Assembly: GCF_028476545.1 (NCBI RefSeq) | Contig: NW_026731642.1 | Coordinates: 424,501-488,500 of the forward strand | Length of the DNA stretch: 64,000 nt | Source of the DNA: Physella acuta | Taxonomy: Eukaryota; Mollusca; Gastropoda; Physidae | Reading direction: 5' to 3' | Part shown: positions 1-13,164 of the stretch, one piece after another | Layout: the number at the start of each line of letters is the position of its first letter | Position numbering within the stretch: the stretch's first letter is position 1 | Notes under the pieces: model-generated | The model's input: only the letters and a program-made list of their open reading frames with translations | Database searches by the model: none | What the model was told of the DNA's origin: nothing | Made by a program: the position numbers and the translations under genes

Positions 1-105
1 TCAAACCCCCTATGGTCAAAGCACCTGTGGTCAAATGTCCGCGCACCATGAACTTATAGTCTCTGTCATAACATTCCAATCCCCACGGTCTCCTGTCACT
101 CTTTT

Positions 106-282
106 TATCTGTTCCCAATTCCTTCCTATCTGTTCCCAATTCCTTTCTATCTGTTCCCAATTCCTTTCTATCTGTCCCCAATTCCTTCCTATCTGTTCCC
201 AATTCCTTCCTATCTGTTCCCAATTCCTTTCTATCTGTTCCCAATTCCTTTCTATCTGTCCCCAATTCCTTCCTATCCGTTC
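106..282. repeat. 21-bp minisatellite
   Basis: About 8.5 copies of a 21-bp unit containing atctgttcccaattcc, recurring at 107, 128, 149, 170, 191, 212, 233, 254 and 275. Because 21 is a multiple of three and the unit lacks stops, the minus strand reads as a heptapeptide repeat (RNWEQIE/G). I regard that as a by-product of the array and not as a gene. Confidence 0.9.
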
Positions 283-379
283 GGCCTTCTCCAGCACGCA
301 ATGTAACCATGTCTTTCTGGGTCGCCCCCTGTATCGTTAACCCTGGGGTTCCACTCTAGGGCTTGCCTGGCTCTATAGA

Positions 380-463
380 GCTGGTAAGTAGGTCAGCAAC
401 CAGTTCTGTGGCTCATGCAGGTTTTATTGAGCCGTAGAACTGGTTGGTGACCTACTTACCAGC
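380..463. repeat. 36-bp-stem hairpin (inverted repeat)
   Basis: Arms 380-415 (starting gctggtaagtaggtca) and 428-463 are reverse complements with about three mismatches, separated by a 12-nt loop. The size resembles a pre-miRNA, but near-perfect pairing and the repeat-rich setting make a short foldback or MITE relic more likely. No gene is seen in the flanking 464-720. Confidence 0.7.
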
Positions 464-724
464 CCTATTGCCAGCATCTTTCACACGCGTGTGCCCCATT
501 CATCTCCATTTACAATCCATCATTTGCTTTCTGTTGTTTTTTTTATCAATACACCTCCCATAGTTTCTCTTTTTCTACCTTGTGTTGCCATTTTATTTTT
601 AAAATACCTCAAATACAAATTTACATTCTTAAATCAGACCAATAATCCAGCAAAAGTATCTACATATTTTCTTTCGCCACAGTATCCCCTTCATCACTCC
701 GCGTTTAACCCCATTAAACTCTAG

Positions 725-965
725 CTATTGGTTGAATGGCAGAGGGTTTGACAGCACGCCCGAAGGTCTCGAGTTCGGATCTCAGTTCGGACTCAAGTCT
801 GCAGGACGTACCTGAGTCCACCCAGCTCTAATGGGTACCTGACTCACGTTAGGGAAACAAAGGCGGCTGGGCACAGTGCTGACAACAGTATCCCTTCAAA
901 TGCCGAGGTCACTGAAACAGATGAACTCTACTTCATCTTCCCCATGTGTCTAAGACACGAAAGTG
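725..965 (+). mobile_element. tRNA-derived SINE copy
   Basis: The head looks like a decayed tRNA promoter region. The body has a conserved block (cacccagctctaatgggtac, then actcacgttaggg and ggcggctgggcacagtgctg) and ends near aactctacttcatctt. The same blocks in the same order recur at 42815-43030 and, in part, at 2690-2825 and 12495-12560. The organisation is that of mollusc tRNA-SINEs with a conserved central domain; I do not assign a family name. Confidence 0.75.
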
Positions 966-2689
966 AAAAAAATGATAATTTATTAATTAGACTAAACTGA
1001 AAGCCTTATGTCGTCAGCGTATTTTTCAATTATGATAATCATTTTTTAAGACATGCCCTCAATGGTACCTGACAGTGCTGCTCTCAGTAGTCCACCCTCT
1101 GGTTGTAACTCAACAGGTGAGGAGTACCCCACAATTTGAGAACCGCTCCAGCTTCAAACGAAGCTATCGCTAAATCCCATCCCTGTCGCATATTAAAGTA
1201 CACCCCGCTACAAGACGCCAAAACATTCCATGACGAACCCTCGCAACGTGACATTATGTAACAGTTCCCTCCGAATTTGCATATCCATGAGCTGTGCGCA
1301 CACCGATATTATTATTTTTAGCACTAATGACCTATTATGACAAGTTACATCACACGTCGAGTCACGTGGCTGTGGTTATGTAACGTGACGGTTTAAGTTA
1401 ATGAGAGGATAATCAATTCAAGAAAAGTGTTGAACGTTGCAGGAAACGTGAGTTAAGTCTCCACGTTCATCTAGACTCGTATCGTCCAGCAGTATATCCA
1501 TAAGGAGGGGGGAGGGGGCTAACCAGGCAGCAGCATAGGGCCCTCAGTGTTTTTGGCGCCCCAAACTCGTTAATATAATTAAGTTTATTTAAAAATAATT
1601 TTATTAATGTATATTATAAGCAGCAGGCCTAATATTATATCAACAATTTTTATTACAGGCGTGTGAAACAAACAGGTAGTTTTGCTTATTTTATCGTTTC
1701 ATAAGGATCCATTAATTGTAAATAGTGAGTGCCATTATAGACAAGAAAATGAATAAAAAAGGAGCTGATCAGTGCCTTTGAACTCCGTAGAATAAATTCA
1801 ATACTTTCTGTCTACACACCTTAGATGTGATGAAATATCTACTGGATTCTTCGTGTGTATACATGTATGTATGCACAGCCCTCCCCCTCCAAACCAAGTC
1901 TACCAGCTAAACCCCCCCTTCTCCACAAAACAAAATAAAACTTTTATACAAAGAGTATATTAAGCCACCCCTTCACACGAAACTGTGAGAAAATAGAATT
2001 AAAAACAGAATACCGAAAAACGATAAACAATAATCAGATTGTTAATTAAAGAGACAAAAAAATGTCTGATTTATGTGTCTAATTTTAGAAGTGTATATAG
2101 ATATATTTCATATCTGACTAAGTTTCCAGATCTGGTTAAAATGCTGATTCTGGATAAAAATCCATTTTCACTGTGTTGCAGTTAATTTTTTCGTTACCGG
2201 ATAAATTTGAGGTAGAGGTGTTTGGTATAGAAAAACATAACACTATCAACTTAGCGCCAGTTGTATTTCTTCTTCAACAGGACAGTTATCTAGAAATAAA
2301 GTCAGTTATTTTCTCCCTTTTTGTTTAGTGCATTACATTAAAGATTATTTAAACATTTTTATGTATTTTAAAAAAAAAAAATTTTGGCACGCTTTAAAAG
2401 CTCATAGTTCAAATATTGGATAGATTATAATTAGTCTTTAAGGTTATGCAATAAAAAGTAATGCTCTTTGTGTTGATATTATGCAGAGTTAAGATATTGG
2501 CCATTGTAATAAAATAGACAGCTACTACAAAGTTTCAGAGTTCATGTGACAAAACTGTAGCAGGGCCCTAAGAATGTTCAGGGGTGAGAGAATATTCAGA
2601 AAAGAGCCCCACACAAGCTTAATCCACCTTTGTATCTATGCTCATGACAGGTCCAACCAGTGAGGTGAAATTACTACAGTATTTGTGAT
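966..2689. other. AT-rich intergenic stretch
   Basis: No supported gene. It contains poly-A runs, short C-rich runs near 1880-1920, and one G-rich run near 1505. I see no coding signature and no structured repeat. Confidence 0.5.
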
Positions 2690-2825
2690 AATGGGACAGA
2701 GTGGTCCAATGACAGAGCTTATGACTGATAACACAAATGTCTCTGGTTCAAGTCCATAGGATGTCCCTGAATACACCTAGCTCTGATGGATACCTGACAC
2801 ATCTGCATCTCAGGGCAAAAATTGA
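2690..2825 (+). mobile_element. SINE fragment, older copy
   Basis: A diverged copy of the SINE at 725-965. It keeps a tRNA-like box-B region (ctggttcaagtcc) and the block cacctagctctgatggatac followed by ctgacac, but lacks most of the 3' body. Confidence 0.55.
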
Positions 2826-3770
2826 GTAAAGCTTGATGTATTGTAAACAATCAAAAGTATGTGAAACTGGTGTGCTTATATTTAATAAAAAAAATGTAGC
2901 TGGTAAGGAACTGTGCATTTAAAAAAAAAACAAGAACTAATTTAAATATTAGCTCTCATTCTAATATTCTTCAAAATGTAACATGACATATTAAAATAGA
3001 TACACTGTAATTTGAGGTTCAATCTCTAACCTTACAATAGTTAGTTCAGTTTTTTTATTGAGAATTTATATAATATAGCTTTTTGATGGAAGTGTTTGCA
3101 GGTTAATTGATTGTTATTGACTCAATAAATATGAAGATATTTTTTGTTATAATATATGTCTATTATTTTATTCTACTTCTTGATTCTTAGCAACAAGTCT
3201 CAGAGAAGCTAAGGGAAGTAACAAAGTAAAATCGAATTCCATATCCTACAGGATAGTGTATTTAGTCAAAAGGAGAATAGGTTTGCAAGTATATAATTAT
3301 AATCTAACTCAAATTAATAATAAAAATAACCAATAAACACAACAACAAAAAAAAAGTTTTAAATCACACCCCAAAACAACAAAACAGGACACTAGCATGA
3401 TGCTTCAATTGTTTTGTTTTTATTACAAACCGAATGGCAAACATCAAGCCACTTAGAAAATCTTCAACACCACCAATCCATGAGTCTGTTTACCTAATAA
3501 CATTGTATCATAGCAAATATATACAATAGATGTGGCTACTCTATCACCCAGGAGTGATAAATATAAAACATTTCTTCAACTCAACCATTTATTCTTTTGT
3601 CACAGTACTTAAATATTTTCTTTTTCTATCTATCCATTTTTTCTACCTATCCAAAAAAATAAAAAAAAAAGTAAAAAAATCAACAACCACACGAGAAAAA
3701 ATGTAATAAAACTCCTGATTACTGGCACCTTCTACATTTTTAACCAAGCTGTTTCCTTATTCCAGGGGTG
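2826..3770. other. 3' flank of the CHCHD2-like gene
   Basis: AT-rich DNA that holds the 3' UTR of the minus-strand gene ending at 3771. A minus-strand AATAAA (tttatt at about 3587-3592) is a candidate poly(A) signal. Nothing else is recognised. Confidence 0.4.
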
Positions 3771-5939
3771 TCAATTAAGACCTGAAAAAGATTTTTAAAA
3801 TATTGTTCATAATCTGCAAAAAACAAAACACTACAGTTCAACTTTGTCTTTATATTTAAGTACTTTAAGGAGAAGGGGGTCAAAGAAAATGTAACAATTA
3901 TAAATGTAAACATCATAAAAAGGATTAAAATAGTGTTAAACCTCACCATATCGAACTTTGCATTCTTTGAGGGCTTCATTAAATCCAGCGCAGAGACTAA
4001 TATCTGGCTGAGTCTGTGTACAATCAAGGAACTGTTGTAGCTGATACTGGCAGGGGTTGGAGGACTGGTTGTAGTTGTACGCTGGTTGTGGGGCTGGTGC
4101 TGCAGGGGCTGGGGCTGGAGCGACTTCCTGGCTGTGGCCACCACCACCACCAGTGAGGGCAGCACCAACAACATGTCCCTGAAGACAACAGAGCATTGGA
4201 TCACATCATGTACCAGTGTAAGATAAAAAACATTACATTAAATAATGTTGTAAACTTCTACTGTCTGGCCATTAAACATTCTGTACAGATCAGTCACATA
4301 AAACGTGAAAAAGACATTATTAATATGTATCAATTTATGTTACTATAAAAAATATAAACAAACACAATTTACAGGGAAATACGTTAATCATATTTCTTAT
4401 TGTCTGTTTACATTAATTAAATGAAAAAAATAGAAGATTTATTAAACACTAATGACAGAACAGTTTAAAAAAATGTCAATTGCTTTTGCAATTATAGTTT
4501 CCAACTTGAGATGTCTACACAATCTTTCTATCATAGGAAATAAAGTTTGAGAACAAAGAATTACACCAATAAGTAAAATGCCTGGGAAATGTTATACAGG
4601 AAAAGGATAACAGTAAAAGCTTGACATATTTGATCAAATCAGTCATTAGATAATCAAGAAAGTTACATAAATATAAACACCTAGCCTATTGTTTTGTTTA
4701 TTACATATCTAGCATAATGTCTTACCACAGCTGAGCCAACTGCAACTCCTCCTGCTGTTGCAGCCATCTGTGCAAATAGACCTGGCTGTCTAGGCTGGGC
4801 TGCTAGGGGTGCAGGAGCAGCTGGGGGAGGGTGTGCTGGCACAGGGGCTGGGGCGTGCCTTGGGGGTGCAGCTGGAGCTGGCCTGATGAGAGAAGTTAGG
4901 TGTTCAAAAAACTGTATGCTTGCATTAATAATGATCATTTTGAATGAAATGTAATGAAACTATGTAAAGGTGGCCTGGCAAAAGGTATAGCAATTATTTG
5001 CTAGAAATATCTAGGGTTGGTAAACTGATGAGATGACTTTTATTACTTTTAAAAAAGTCTATCAACATTTGACATACAAAATTAATACTAAACTAAAGAG
5101 ACAAGAAAGATTCGGGATATTTTTATTATATTTTAAAAATGATAAATGCTGAAATCTAAGACTTTCTATGTAGAAGAATGAATCTAAATTCTAAATAACT
5201 AGGCCTAACTCATAGGCGTCAATTTTTTCAGACTCTCCCCCCCTCGTGTGGACGTCATAAATGGATGACCCCTAATTAATAACTAGGCCTATAGATAGAT
5301 CTAGTAATTTAAGTTTAACACAATAGGCCTAACAGAAATCGAACTAGATTTAAAAATTAAAGGAAACTAACAAATTAGGCCTTAGGCCTACTTATTAGAC
5401 TCTAGTAGTAGGCCTAACAAAAACTTAAACATATAGTATAGGCCCCCTACATGGAAAATTTCTCACTGTTCAGTGTCTCATTATGACCATGAATTGAATG
5501 ACATAATTCTTCTAGACTAGATCTAGAATCTAGATCTAGAATAAATCTAGACTAGATCTAGACCTAGAATCTAGATCTATCTCTTCTAGAGCTAGATCTA
5601 AAATCTATCTCACTTAATTCAATGCTAAACGAGGTGAATGATCAATGTCAATGAATGATTGATCAGACTTAAATTTATGTTTCATACTCATAATTAATTA
5701 TTATTAAATCATAATCAATAGACAATAGGCCTAATCATTGAAAATTGATCTGACGCAACTTGAACTTGGTGAAGTTTCACTTTGACGCGTGAAAGATAAA
5801 GTGGCTTTCGTTCTTAGAAAATAAATTGACACAATTATTGTATTTCTAGTTACGTTTAATTAGCTGTATGATGATACAATAAATAACGAATACGAATTAA
5901 TTACCTTCTCATTCCCGATGATCTTGATCCTCGTGGCAT
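3771..5939 (-). CDS. CHCHD2: CHCHD2/CHCHD10-type twin CX9C mitochondrial protein
   Basis: Four coding exons on the minus strand, all with GT-AG borders and matching phases: 5905-5939, 4726-4882, 3947-4178 and 3771-3781, giving about 144 residues (human CHCHD2 has 151). The start ATG at 5939 gives [11 protein letters not shown], close to the MPRGSRSR start of the human protein. Exon 2 encodes a Pro/Ala-rich segment and then the signature [20 protein letters not shown]. Exon 3 encodes a Gly/Ala/Pro stretch and the CHCH domain, with C-x9-C twice ([11 protein letters not shown] and [11 protein letters not shown]). Exon 4 adds only LN before the stop, after KVRYG. The family is imported into the intermembrane space, where the cysteines form two disulfides. 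It binds MICOS and complex IV, and in vertebrates it also acts in stress transcription. Vertebrate CHCHD2 and CHCHD10 are paralogs; this could be their single invertebrate counterpart. An alternative end is possible: reading through the exon 3 donor gives EV and a stop. Confidence 0.93.
5510..5612. repeat. tctagatctaga low-complexity cluster
   Basis: Overlapping tctagatct/agatctaga palindromic hexamers inside intron 1 of the CHCHD2-like gene. Similar clusters lie at about 6271-6293, 7264-7290 and 8090-8310. They are dispersed through the first 9 kb and look like a genome-wide simple-sequence habit. Confidence 0.6.
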
Positions 5940-5989
5940 TTTCTCTGTCTAGTTTGTTGTCAGTTATCCGACCTTCGTTCTCAGGTGTT

Positions 5990-6040
5990 TATCCTTATGA
6001 TGTCATTTCCGTATCCTGCTAAGCCTATATAAAAACTAGG
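5990..6040 (-). promoter_or_regulatory. candidate CHCHD2 promoter region
   Basis: Just upstream of the ATG at 5939, the minus strand carries an ETS-like cggaa next to a CRE/ATF-like tgacatca (about 5998-6005), and an A/T box (tatataaaa on the plus strand, 6026-6034). Position fits a proximal promoter, but no transcription start can be read from sequence alone. Confidence 0.25.
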
Positions 6041-6689
6041 CCTAGACCCTAAAAGTTCTGGAAATTTATAGAATGTCATAAACGATGACTTTGCCAAAAA
6101 TAAATACTAAATAGCCATAGACTATGCAGTAATCGTCAATCTTGTTTTTAAAATAGACCATCATTTATTGACGATCCCCGAATTCCAGATTATCTATAGG
6201 CCGTATTTCAATCTCAAGATATTAATAAAATTAGGCATTAAAATGTATGAGGAAATTAGGCTAAGACGTAATAGATCTAGATCTAGATCTAGAACTATCT
6301 GGAAATCAAGATACAACTTACAAGCTGACGCAAAATATACAATGATGTAGCAAAAAAAAAAACGAAAGAGAGAGAGAGAGAAGGAAAAATAATAATAATT
6401 TAAAAAAAAAATCCTTACAACAATCTTTTATTAAATATATTAAAAAGAAGAAATTAAATTTATTTCTTTAAATATAATGATGCATCAACGTATTTATAGT
6501 TAAACTATATAATTATGTCTTAATTACTAAAAAGAGTGCTGTGGCTGTGACTAAACTAGGGACTGTCATCATTTGGGGGGGGGGGGGGGGACATTCTACA
6601 ACCCTCCCCCTCCCTTTACACCTTTTTTTTTCTCCATGAGTGGTTGTAGCCAGGCTTAAACCTAAGGCTCTTTCTATTTCATTCGAGGG

Positions 6690-6775
6690 GCGGTAGACTT
6701 TTTTTTTGGGGGGGGGGAGGGGTGGTAGGAGGGGTATGGGGTGGTGCTCCTCCCGAAGAGATGCCTGGGAGAAAC
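6690..6775 (-). repeat. homopolymer-bearing dispersed repeat, copy A
   Basis: A long G run followed by cccgaagagatgcctggga. Read on the minus strand it matches the layout of the copies at 7127 and 29370: catctcttcg and then a long C run. The same core is also at 21362-21450. Confidence 0.5.
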
Positions 6776-7126
6776 TCTGTAGTCTGTAGATAATAGAAGG
6801 AGAATATGGCGGAAGGAATCAATTTTAAGGGAGATAACTCATTTAAATAACAAAAACAGAAAGCTAACATGATGAAAATAGGAAAAGAAAGAAAACTCGT
6901 GATATAAATAGTTTTGATTGTATTATACTGAATTAGCTCTCTTAGCTGTGTAACTAGATTCGATAAACTTAGTCAGGACTAAGACTAAAAATAATTTTAA
7001 ATATGTGATTATTATGTGAATTCCAGGAGTTATTTAAAAATCTTATTAACTTAGTGGTTCCAAATTCGTCGTATTTCGTATTAGATAAATATGAATTGTA
7101 AAAGCAATGTGCCAAAGTCAGTTTCT

Positions 7127-7205
7127 TCCAGGCATCTCTTCGCCCCCCCCCCCCCTTCCCTCCGAACGAAATATAAATTATATAGAAATAGAAAATATAT
7201 ACTTT
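7127..7205 (+). repeat. homopolymer-bearing dispersed repeat, copy B
   Basis: ccaggcatctcttcg, a C run of about 13, then ccgaacgaaatataaattat and atagaaat. The same order (catctcttcg, C run, aacgaaatata, ttatatagaaatat) occurs inside the hAT element at 29370-29490, so this copy is probably a small non-autonomous relative or end fragment of that transposon family. Confidence 0.5.
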
Positions 7206-10200
7206 TAAATTTAAGCCTTTAACCTTATACTTAATACTTCCATAACTTTAAAACTTAGGATAAGATCTAGATTTAGATCTAGATCTATGTAGTATATGTA
7301 ATGTAGTGATATTGTAGTGTAAATGTAGTATAGGCCTGTGTATTTATAGTAGATCAATTTTGTAGCAGAGATCTATGTCTATAGTCTATATTGTAAGCCG
7401 CTTAAAAAACGAATACACCTAATATGTAATAGACCTAAAACATAAGCTTTTCATTTAAAGTTTATTTTGCAATAAATGAAAGTAAAATGAATAGGCCTAA
7501 AGAAAAATGTTTCTTAAAAATCTTAGCGCGCTGCTGATACAGAAAATAAGTTAAGTAGGAGGAGCATAATTGAGTAATATTATTAATACGCACACGTGAT
7601 TCAATTTTATGAACAGTAACAGAGTAAGGCCGTATATATTTTTTGATGTATTGTTTCATTCAACTTTAAATGGAATCTAAGTACTAAAAATGCACATGTT
7701 TAAGTTCTGTTTGTCGTAGCAGGTTTCTTTAGGTACTACTTTTAGCATCGGACTCAAGTTCTGCATTGAAAGGAAGCAGGAAATCGCCATTTTGTAGAAC
7801 ATAACATAAACAAAGCATAAAAGGCAGGCGATTAACTCAAGGATTTATCTCTGTATTTAGGCTATTTAACAATGCTAGTCATCAATTTAGTTTAGATCTA
7901 ACTATCTTTAAGGTATTTCTTTTATATTCTTACTTATTTTATGCATAAGTAACAATTTTATTTTGAAAACAAACGGTCCCTCGACTGCAAGTGCAGGAAG
8001 TGTTAGTGTAGCAAGCAACCAGTAACTAACTAAAAAATCCTGAGAACTAAGACAAGACGACCTAAGAAATAAATTTATCAGCTAGAGAATCTAGATCTAG
8101 TCTATCTAGAATCAAGATCTAGTCTATCTAGAATCAAGATATCTAGATCTAATCATTTCTGGTATTATTGACATTTTAAAAATTTAGGCCGCCCTAGGGC
8201 TAGGGCCTAGGGCATCATGAATCTAGCTGCATTCTAGCTAGACTTAGGACTTAGACCCCTACCTAGATTTAGATTAAAATAGATTAGTTAGATCTAGCTA
8301 ATCTAGATCTAGTATTACTTATCTAGGGCAATCTAGGGATTCATCTACAACAAGTCTACTAGAATCTAATCTAGCAGCTTAAAAAGTAAAGGAGCCCCCT
8401 CCCTCCCTCAGTCATTTGCAATTGTCTAATAATAAAAAAGATTTAGGCCTAACAACCAAAGATTTTTTTATTACCTTTCCCCTGCATCGAATCTAATAAT
8501 TACTAATAAAATATCACTACATGCACTTTTGTGACAGGTATAAAAGTGCATGACGTCATTTTAAAGTAATGAGTGATTTATAAATGACTCTGTTAATGGT
8601 AGAGTAACTTGTAAGGCATATAAATCAATATGCCTCTTAAAGTCTTAAAGTTTTAGGGTTATTTTGTAGAATAACATAGGAGACAGTGCTTTAGAGACTG
8701 TAGGAGCATAGAATAGTGGAAGTTTATTTAGTATAGCTGATGATTACTAAAATTAATTTAGTTATCCTTAAAACAATTTAATAATCTATCAACTTGTTTT
8801 ATTGCAATGCATGAAAATCGTCCACTTGACTGAAGATATTCTAGCTTTGTTTAAAGATAAATTCATAAAGTTAAAGCCCCATTTCATTATATATCAAATT
8901 AAAGTGGAATAAATTATCTCTATTGTTAGTTGTTATGATAGGATTTTACGTAGTTATACTTACTAACATGTATAATTTACATTGTATGTTAGTTTTGTAT
9001 GTATATGATAAAGGGCTATTTTAATTCTGCACGTTTTTATATATTTTTTCAAGTTATAAGATCATTGAGTAGAAACTGTCTTGTCCATTTTCTTTAAAAT
9101 AATACTCAATGTTTACAGCCACCCATTTTGAGGGACTAGTTGACACGGAACACATTTTATTAAATTAAAATTAGCAGAGAATAAAACTGCATGTTATTGC
9201 TGTTATTACTGCATATGTTATTGCTATTACTGCTGCATATGTGATTGCTATATTAAAAGACAAATGCCAAGAATATTCACCTCTAGACATTAAAAAAAAA
9301 AAAGTAAAAGCCAGAAGAAATATATTTTACAAAACTAGACACAGATATATTGCTGTTCTTCAGACTTAAATCTACTAATTATGTTGAATACACCATCAGA
9401 CTTCTACCCCCCCCCCCTCCCCCCAAACTCATCTTACATTGTTAATGATAACTAGTTCTGAAATGAAATTGATTTTCAGCAAATATCATTTTATATAAAA
9501 AAATGTTATGCAATCTTGTCTATGTGTGTGTGTCTGTGAACACGATAATTTGAGTACTGTTAGACAAATTTTCACATTTAAGTAAAACATCTAATTCTCT
9601 GCCTTCTTTCAAATTTTGAGTAATTTCCGGTGACAGGAAGTAGTACTTTACATATATTTGAAAAACTCATATGAATTTATAAAGTACTGTTGCGCGCTAT
9701 TATACTCACATTGTTTTGCTGTTCACTTGTGCGCAATTCTTTTTTCTACAAGATTTTTTTCTATTTTAAAAAGATTATATGATTAAAAATCATGTCTATA
9801 ATATCTCGAGTTGCGATTCCCTTTTGAGAAAGTTAAGGCGAGATTACTCCCGCTTTATTTTATTTAACGGTTTCTCGGTTGTTTTTTTAAAATGAAAAAT
9901 AAAAATAATGACTTGTAGTTTAGACAGCATTCTCGTCTTTTTTTTTTCTAATAACAATGGAAATTTTCTAGCCTATATTATTTGAACTGATCTAATTAAT
10001 GGATAATAATCAGACCTATTTTCCATTTGGGCTTTTGCCAAAATGTCCTGTTAAAGCAAACCATTTACAGGAAGTAACTGCTCTATTTTGAACAATTACA
10101 ACACAAATAATAATAAACTGTGTCAGAGTATTTTATTTTTGTATCTCTGACACACTGATAACCCATAATTAACGATGACATGTTGTTTTTTTTTAGCATG

Positions 10201-12494
10201 ACAGTGATAGTGACCAACTTTGCATCACATTAATTTTAAAACCCATACATTTGGCAAACGTATTGCTTGGTGATAACCCACTTTTATCAACAATTTTATT
10301 AAACTAAGGCAGGTCACTCTGGGTTGTTTTGCCACTTGCTAGTGTGTGTGTAAATCCAATACATTAATAGCTGTTTGTTCAGCTGGTGACAAATAATAGC
10401 TATTATAATCCATGTTTATCATAAATCTTGAGGCATGTCATTCAATATATTTATTTCTAACATCAATTTTAATATTTGTTTTGTAGATAGTTTGTTTAAC
10501 AAATAACATACTCATTTGTCATCTCCTTTTCCTAGTTGAGCCAACATGAACTTGTTGGACCAGCTATCAAATATTTTTTACTTCATTTGTTGAGCTGTCT
10601 AACTTAGCGTTTGTGTGTCTTTGTTTATATTTGAAACATTGACAGCAGATAATAGGCCTAGCTTTTTTGCATTCATATTCTGAGCAGCCGCCTCCCCCCC
10701 CCCCACCTTCCCCCCTACATTGATAACCCACCTTTCTTGTGGTGTAATGAGTCTCTTTATTTAAGCAACACAAGTATTTGTGAAAAATTAAAATAGAGCT
10801 ATAAAACTTATGCTTGTATGATGTATACCTTGTGTTTGTAGGATGAAGAACCGGGGCTGTTGGTTGTGTTCAAGTGTTGATATTGTTGGCTGGTTCACAA
10901 GACATGGATAAACCTGAACATACTGACAGTGCTGAAAGACGTCTATAAGTAGCCTGTGCTCACTTAGCCCCAATACCTCGCAAGGTTTTATTTGTTTTAT
11001 CGTGAGGTAAGATCACACTTTTTTTTCTATTTTAAAGCTGGTCCATTGTCTTCTCATAACTGCTTCTACTACTTTACTTTCTCATTATAAGAAACAGTTT
11101 CTCAAAATAAGTTGTTTAGATAATGCAGCTAGTTAGTTTGGGGTATTTAACTTCTTCTTAGATTCTTTTAAAATAGACCACAACAGATATCACTTAGTCC
11201 AGAAATTTACATTGATGAAACCTTTTAATTTTTTTATTAAAATAAGACCTTTACACATGTGATGGAAATGCAACCTTTAAATTTCTGGATGTAATTGTAA
11301 ATAATAACTTTCAAGTTTTGATGTGCCAAATTATATGTGTTTAGCAGACTTTTACGAATAGGATATTTCACTGATTGGCTCAACTTCATGATAAACATTA
11401 ATCTACCTCTGCTTCAGGCCCATAGGTTGTGAGATAAGGTCTGCATTGATTCTATGACCTTATTACATATTGTATGTAAACAAACTGAGTAGGTCACTTG
11501 CATGTGCTTAAGAGCTCTCTTGTAACAGAGAAGTAGTTTTGTACAAATTGATTTTTCTGATGTATCCATCTATTCACCTGCTACCAATCTTTAGATAGTC
11601 CATCATTTTATTAAAGTGTACTTTTTATTTCATTTAAGAAACAAAAAAAACTCTTTTAAAAAAAAAAGTACAAGTTGATTTGTTGTACTTGTTTACTTTA
11701 ATTTTCTTATTGTGAACAAGTTGCAATGTTCTGCATATATGGTCCCCAAAAACTTGAAGCCTAACCTTGTTCATTTGTCTTGGGAAAAGCTGACATGTCC
11801 TCTATGTAACAGAACATCAGTTCACTTGAATTGAATTCTGTCAGATCCTTCTTATAAAAAACACATTTGCTGTTTTTCCATATCCAATTATCTAGTTCAC
11901 AAATTAAACAAGATTATGGTAATTATTTTTCTACATCTTAGTTTCATTCAAATTTAATGCTGTCTGGTTAATTTGAACTTTTGCAACAATTCTCCTCCCC
12001 TAAGGTAGGTCTAGATTGCACTATCAAAAAATCCTATTGCACTGTTTTCCTTTGTGTTTGAGCCACTTTGGGCCTTAACACAAAAATGAAAAAAAAACAT
12101 TTTAATTTAGTGGAAATGTATGTTATTGTTGTTAGTGTTTTTAAAACAGCTACATTAAACAAACACAAATTAAATTATAAAATTTCAAAGCATGTTGTAA
12201 AAAAAAAATGTCTATATCAATTATTCACCAGCTCAATTATTCTTCACAAGCACATGTTTATTTAAACCATCATTGCTATCTTGCTGGTGTTGACATGTAA
12301 TTTTTTATTTAAAGTGATACCCTGGCAGATTCTGGAGATAAAATGGTGTAACACTAACTTGTTGTGAGTACTTGTATAGTATACATGTCGCGGTGTGCTA
12401 CTAAGAAGTTGCGATGAATATTCAAATATTCCTTCATGGTTAGACAAACAGACATGTTTCTGCAAGACTTAGATTTTCTGTGTGCACCTTTCTT

Positions 12495-12560
12495 TGTGAA
12501 ACATGAACTCTACTTCACCTGCCCAATGGATCGCTAGGTATAAAGAGGATTCTTTACTCT
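12495..12560 (+). mobile_element. SINE 3' tail fragment
   Basis: aaacatgaactctacttcac, then ctgcccaatggatcgctagg and taaagaggattcttta, matches the 3' tail of the SINE at 42815-43030 (aacatgaacactacttcatc, then cccagtgggtcgctaa). Only the tail is present, as expected for a 5'-truncated copy. Confidence 0.5.
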
Positions 12561-13164
12561 ACCTTCTTGTGTATCGTGAAGTTTCAGTAAATATTCTTCC
12601 AATGCCGACTAAACTACAATCAATACACAAATCAAACTAAAGCTGTCGTACATTGATTAAGTTGATCTACCTTTTTATTGGTGGATAAGCAATCCGGCGC
12701 CGGATGCGCGCTACAGAAAACAAAGAGCTCAACATTTGGATTTCGGCTCTTTGTCCATGTCGCCCCAAGTTGCACTGTGTCGTTCTTTGTCGCTAATCGT
12801 TACACACCTGACACTTCTGTTAGCGTGATTTTTTTTTTAATATTCCGTCTTAACCGCGATTGTTGCTGTACTACTTACTGTTAAAATTGGGTCAGATTAA
12901 TCCGTGTCAGCCCGCCGTCTATTTATAGCCGAGCACATGGGGAGGATTTTGAGTTCATAACCTTTCCGTGCCCGCGCAGTTCGGTCATGTCAGTTCTATG
13001 AGGGTTGGATGTGCCATTCTTTGTCAGGTAACTTGCAGCAATGTTCTATTTTGTTATGGGCGGCTTGCGCGTGATAGGTTCACAGCTTTAGAACTGAATC
13101 GTGTTGGTCAAGACGGCCGAGTATTGGCTCTACCCGATGTCCGTTCGACATTAGACTCCGCCGG
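12561..13164. other. GC-richer unique stretch
   Basis: Noticeably more CpG than the preceding 6 kb. The ORFs at 12678-12884 and 12968-13171 show no recognisable domain and no splice context that would make them exons. Function unknown; a distal promoter or CpG-rich element is possible. Confidence 0.25.

Larger units (their letters stand above)
6050..12490. other. AT-rich intergenic region without a supported gene
   Basis: About 6.4 kb with no ORF showing coding character. Contents: tctagatct clusters, two homopolymer-bearing repeat copies (6690-6775 and 7127-7205), poly-G or poly-C runs near 6572, 6711, 7141, 9410 and 10688, and short tandem atgttattgctgttattact-like repeats near 9190-9250. 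A gcCATTTTg (YY1-like) site near 7788 is the only hint of a promoter. Confidence 0.45.

Noticed and set aside
31-297. Heptad-repeat coiled-coil protein (RNWEQIE repeats) on the minus strand
   Set aside because: It equals the translation of the 21-bp minisatellite and runs off the array without a supported start or exon border.
10547-10596. MNLLDQLSNIF frame and the DEEPGLLVVFK frame near 10841 as exons
   Set aside because: Short, no usable donor sites, no partner exons and no similarity that I recognise.
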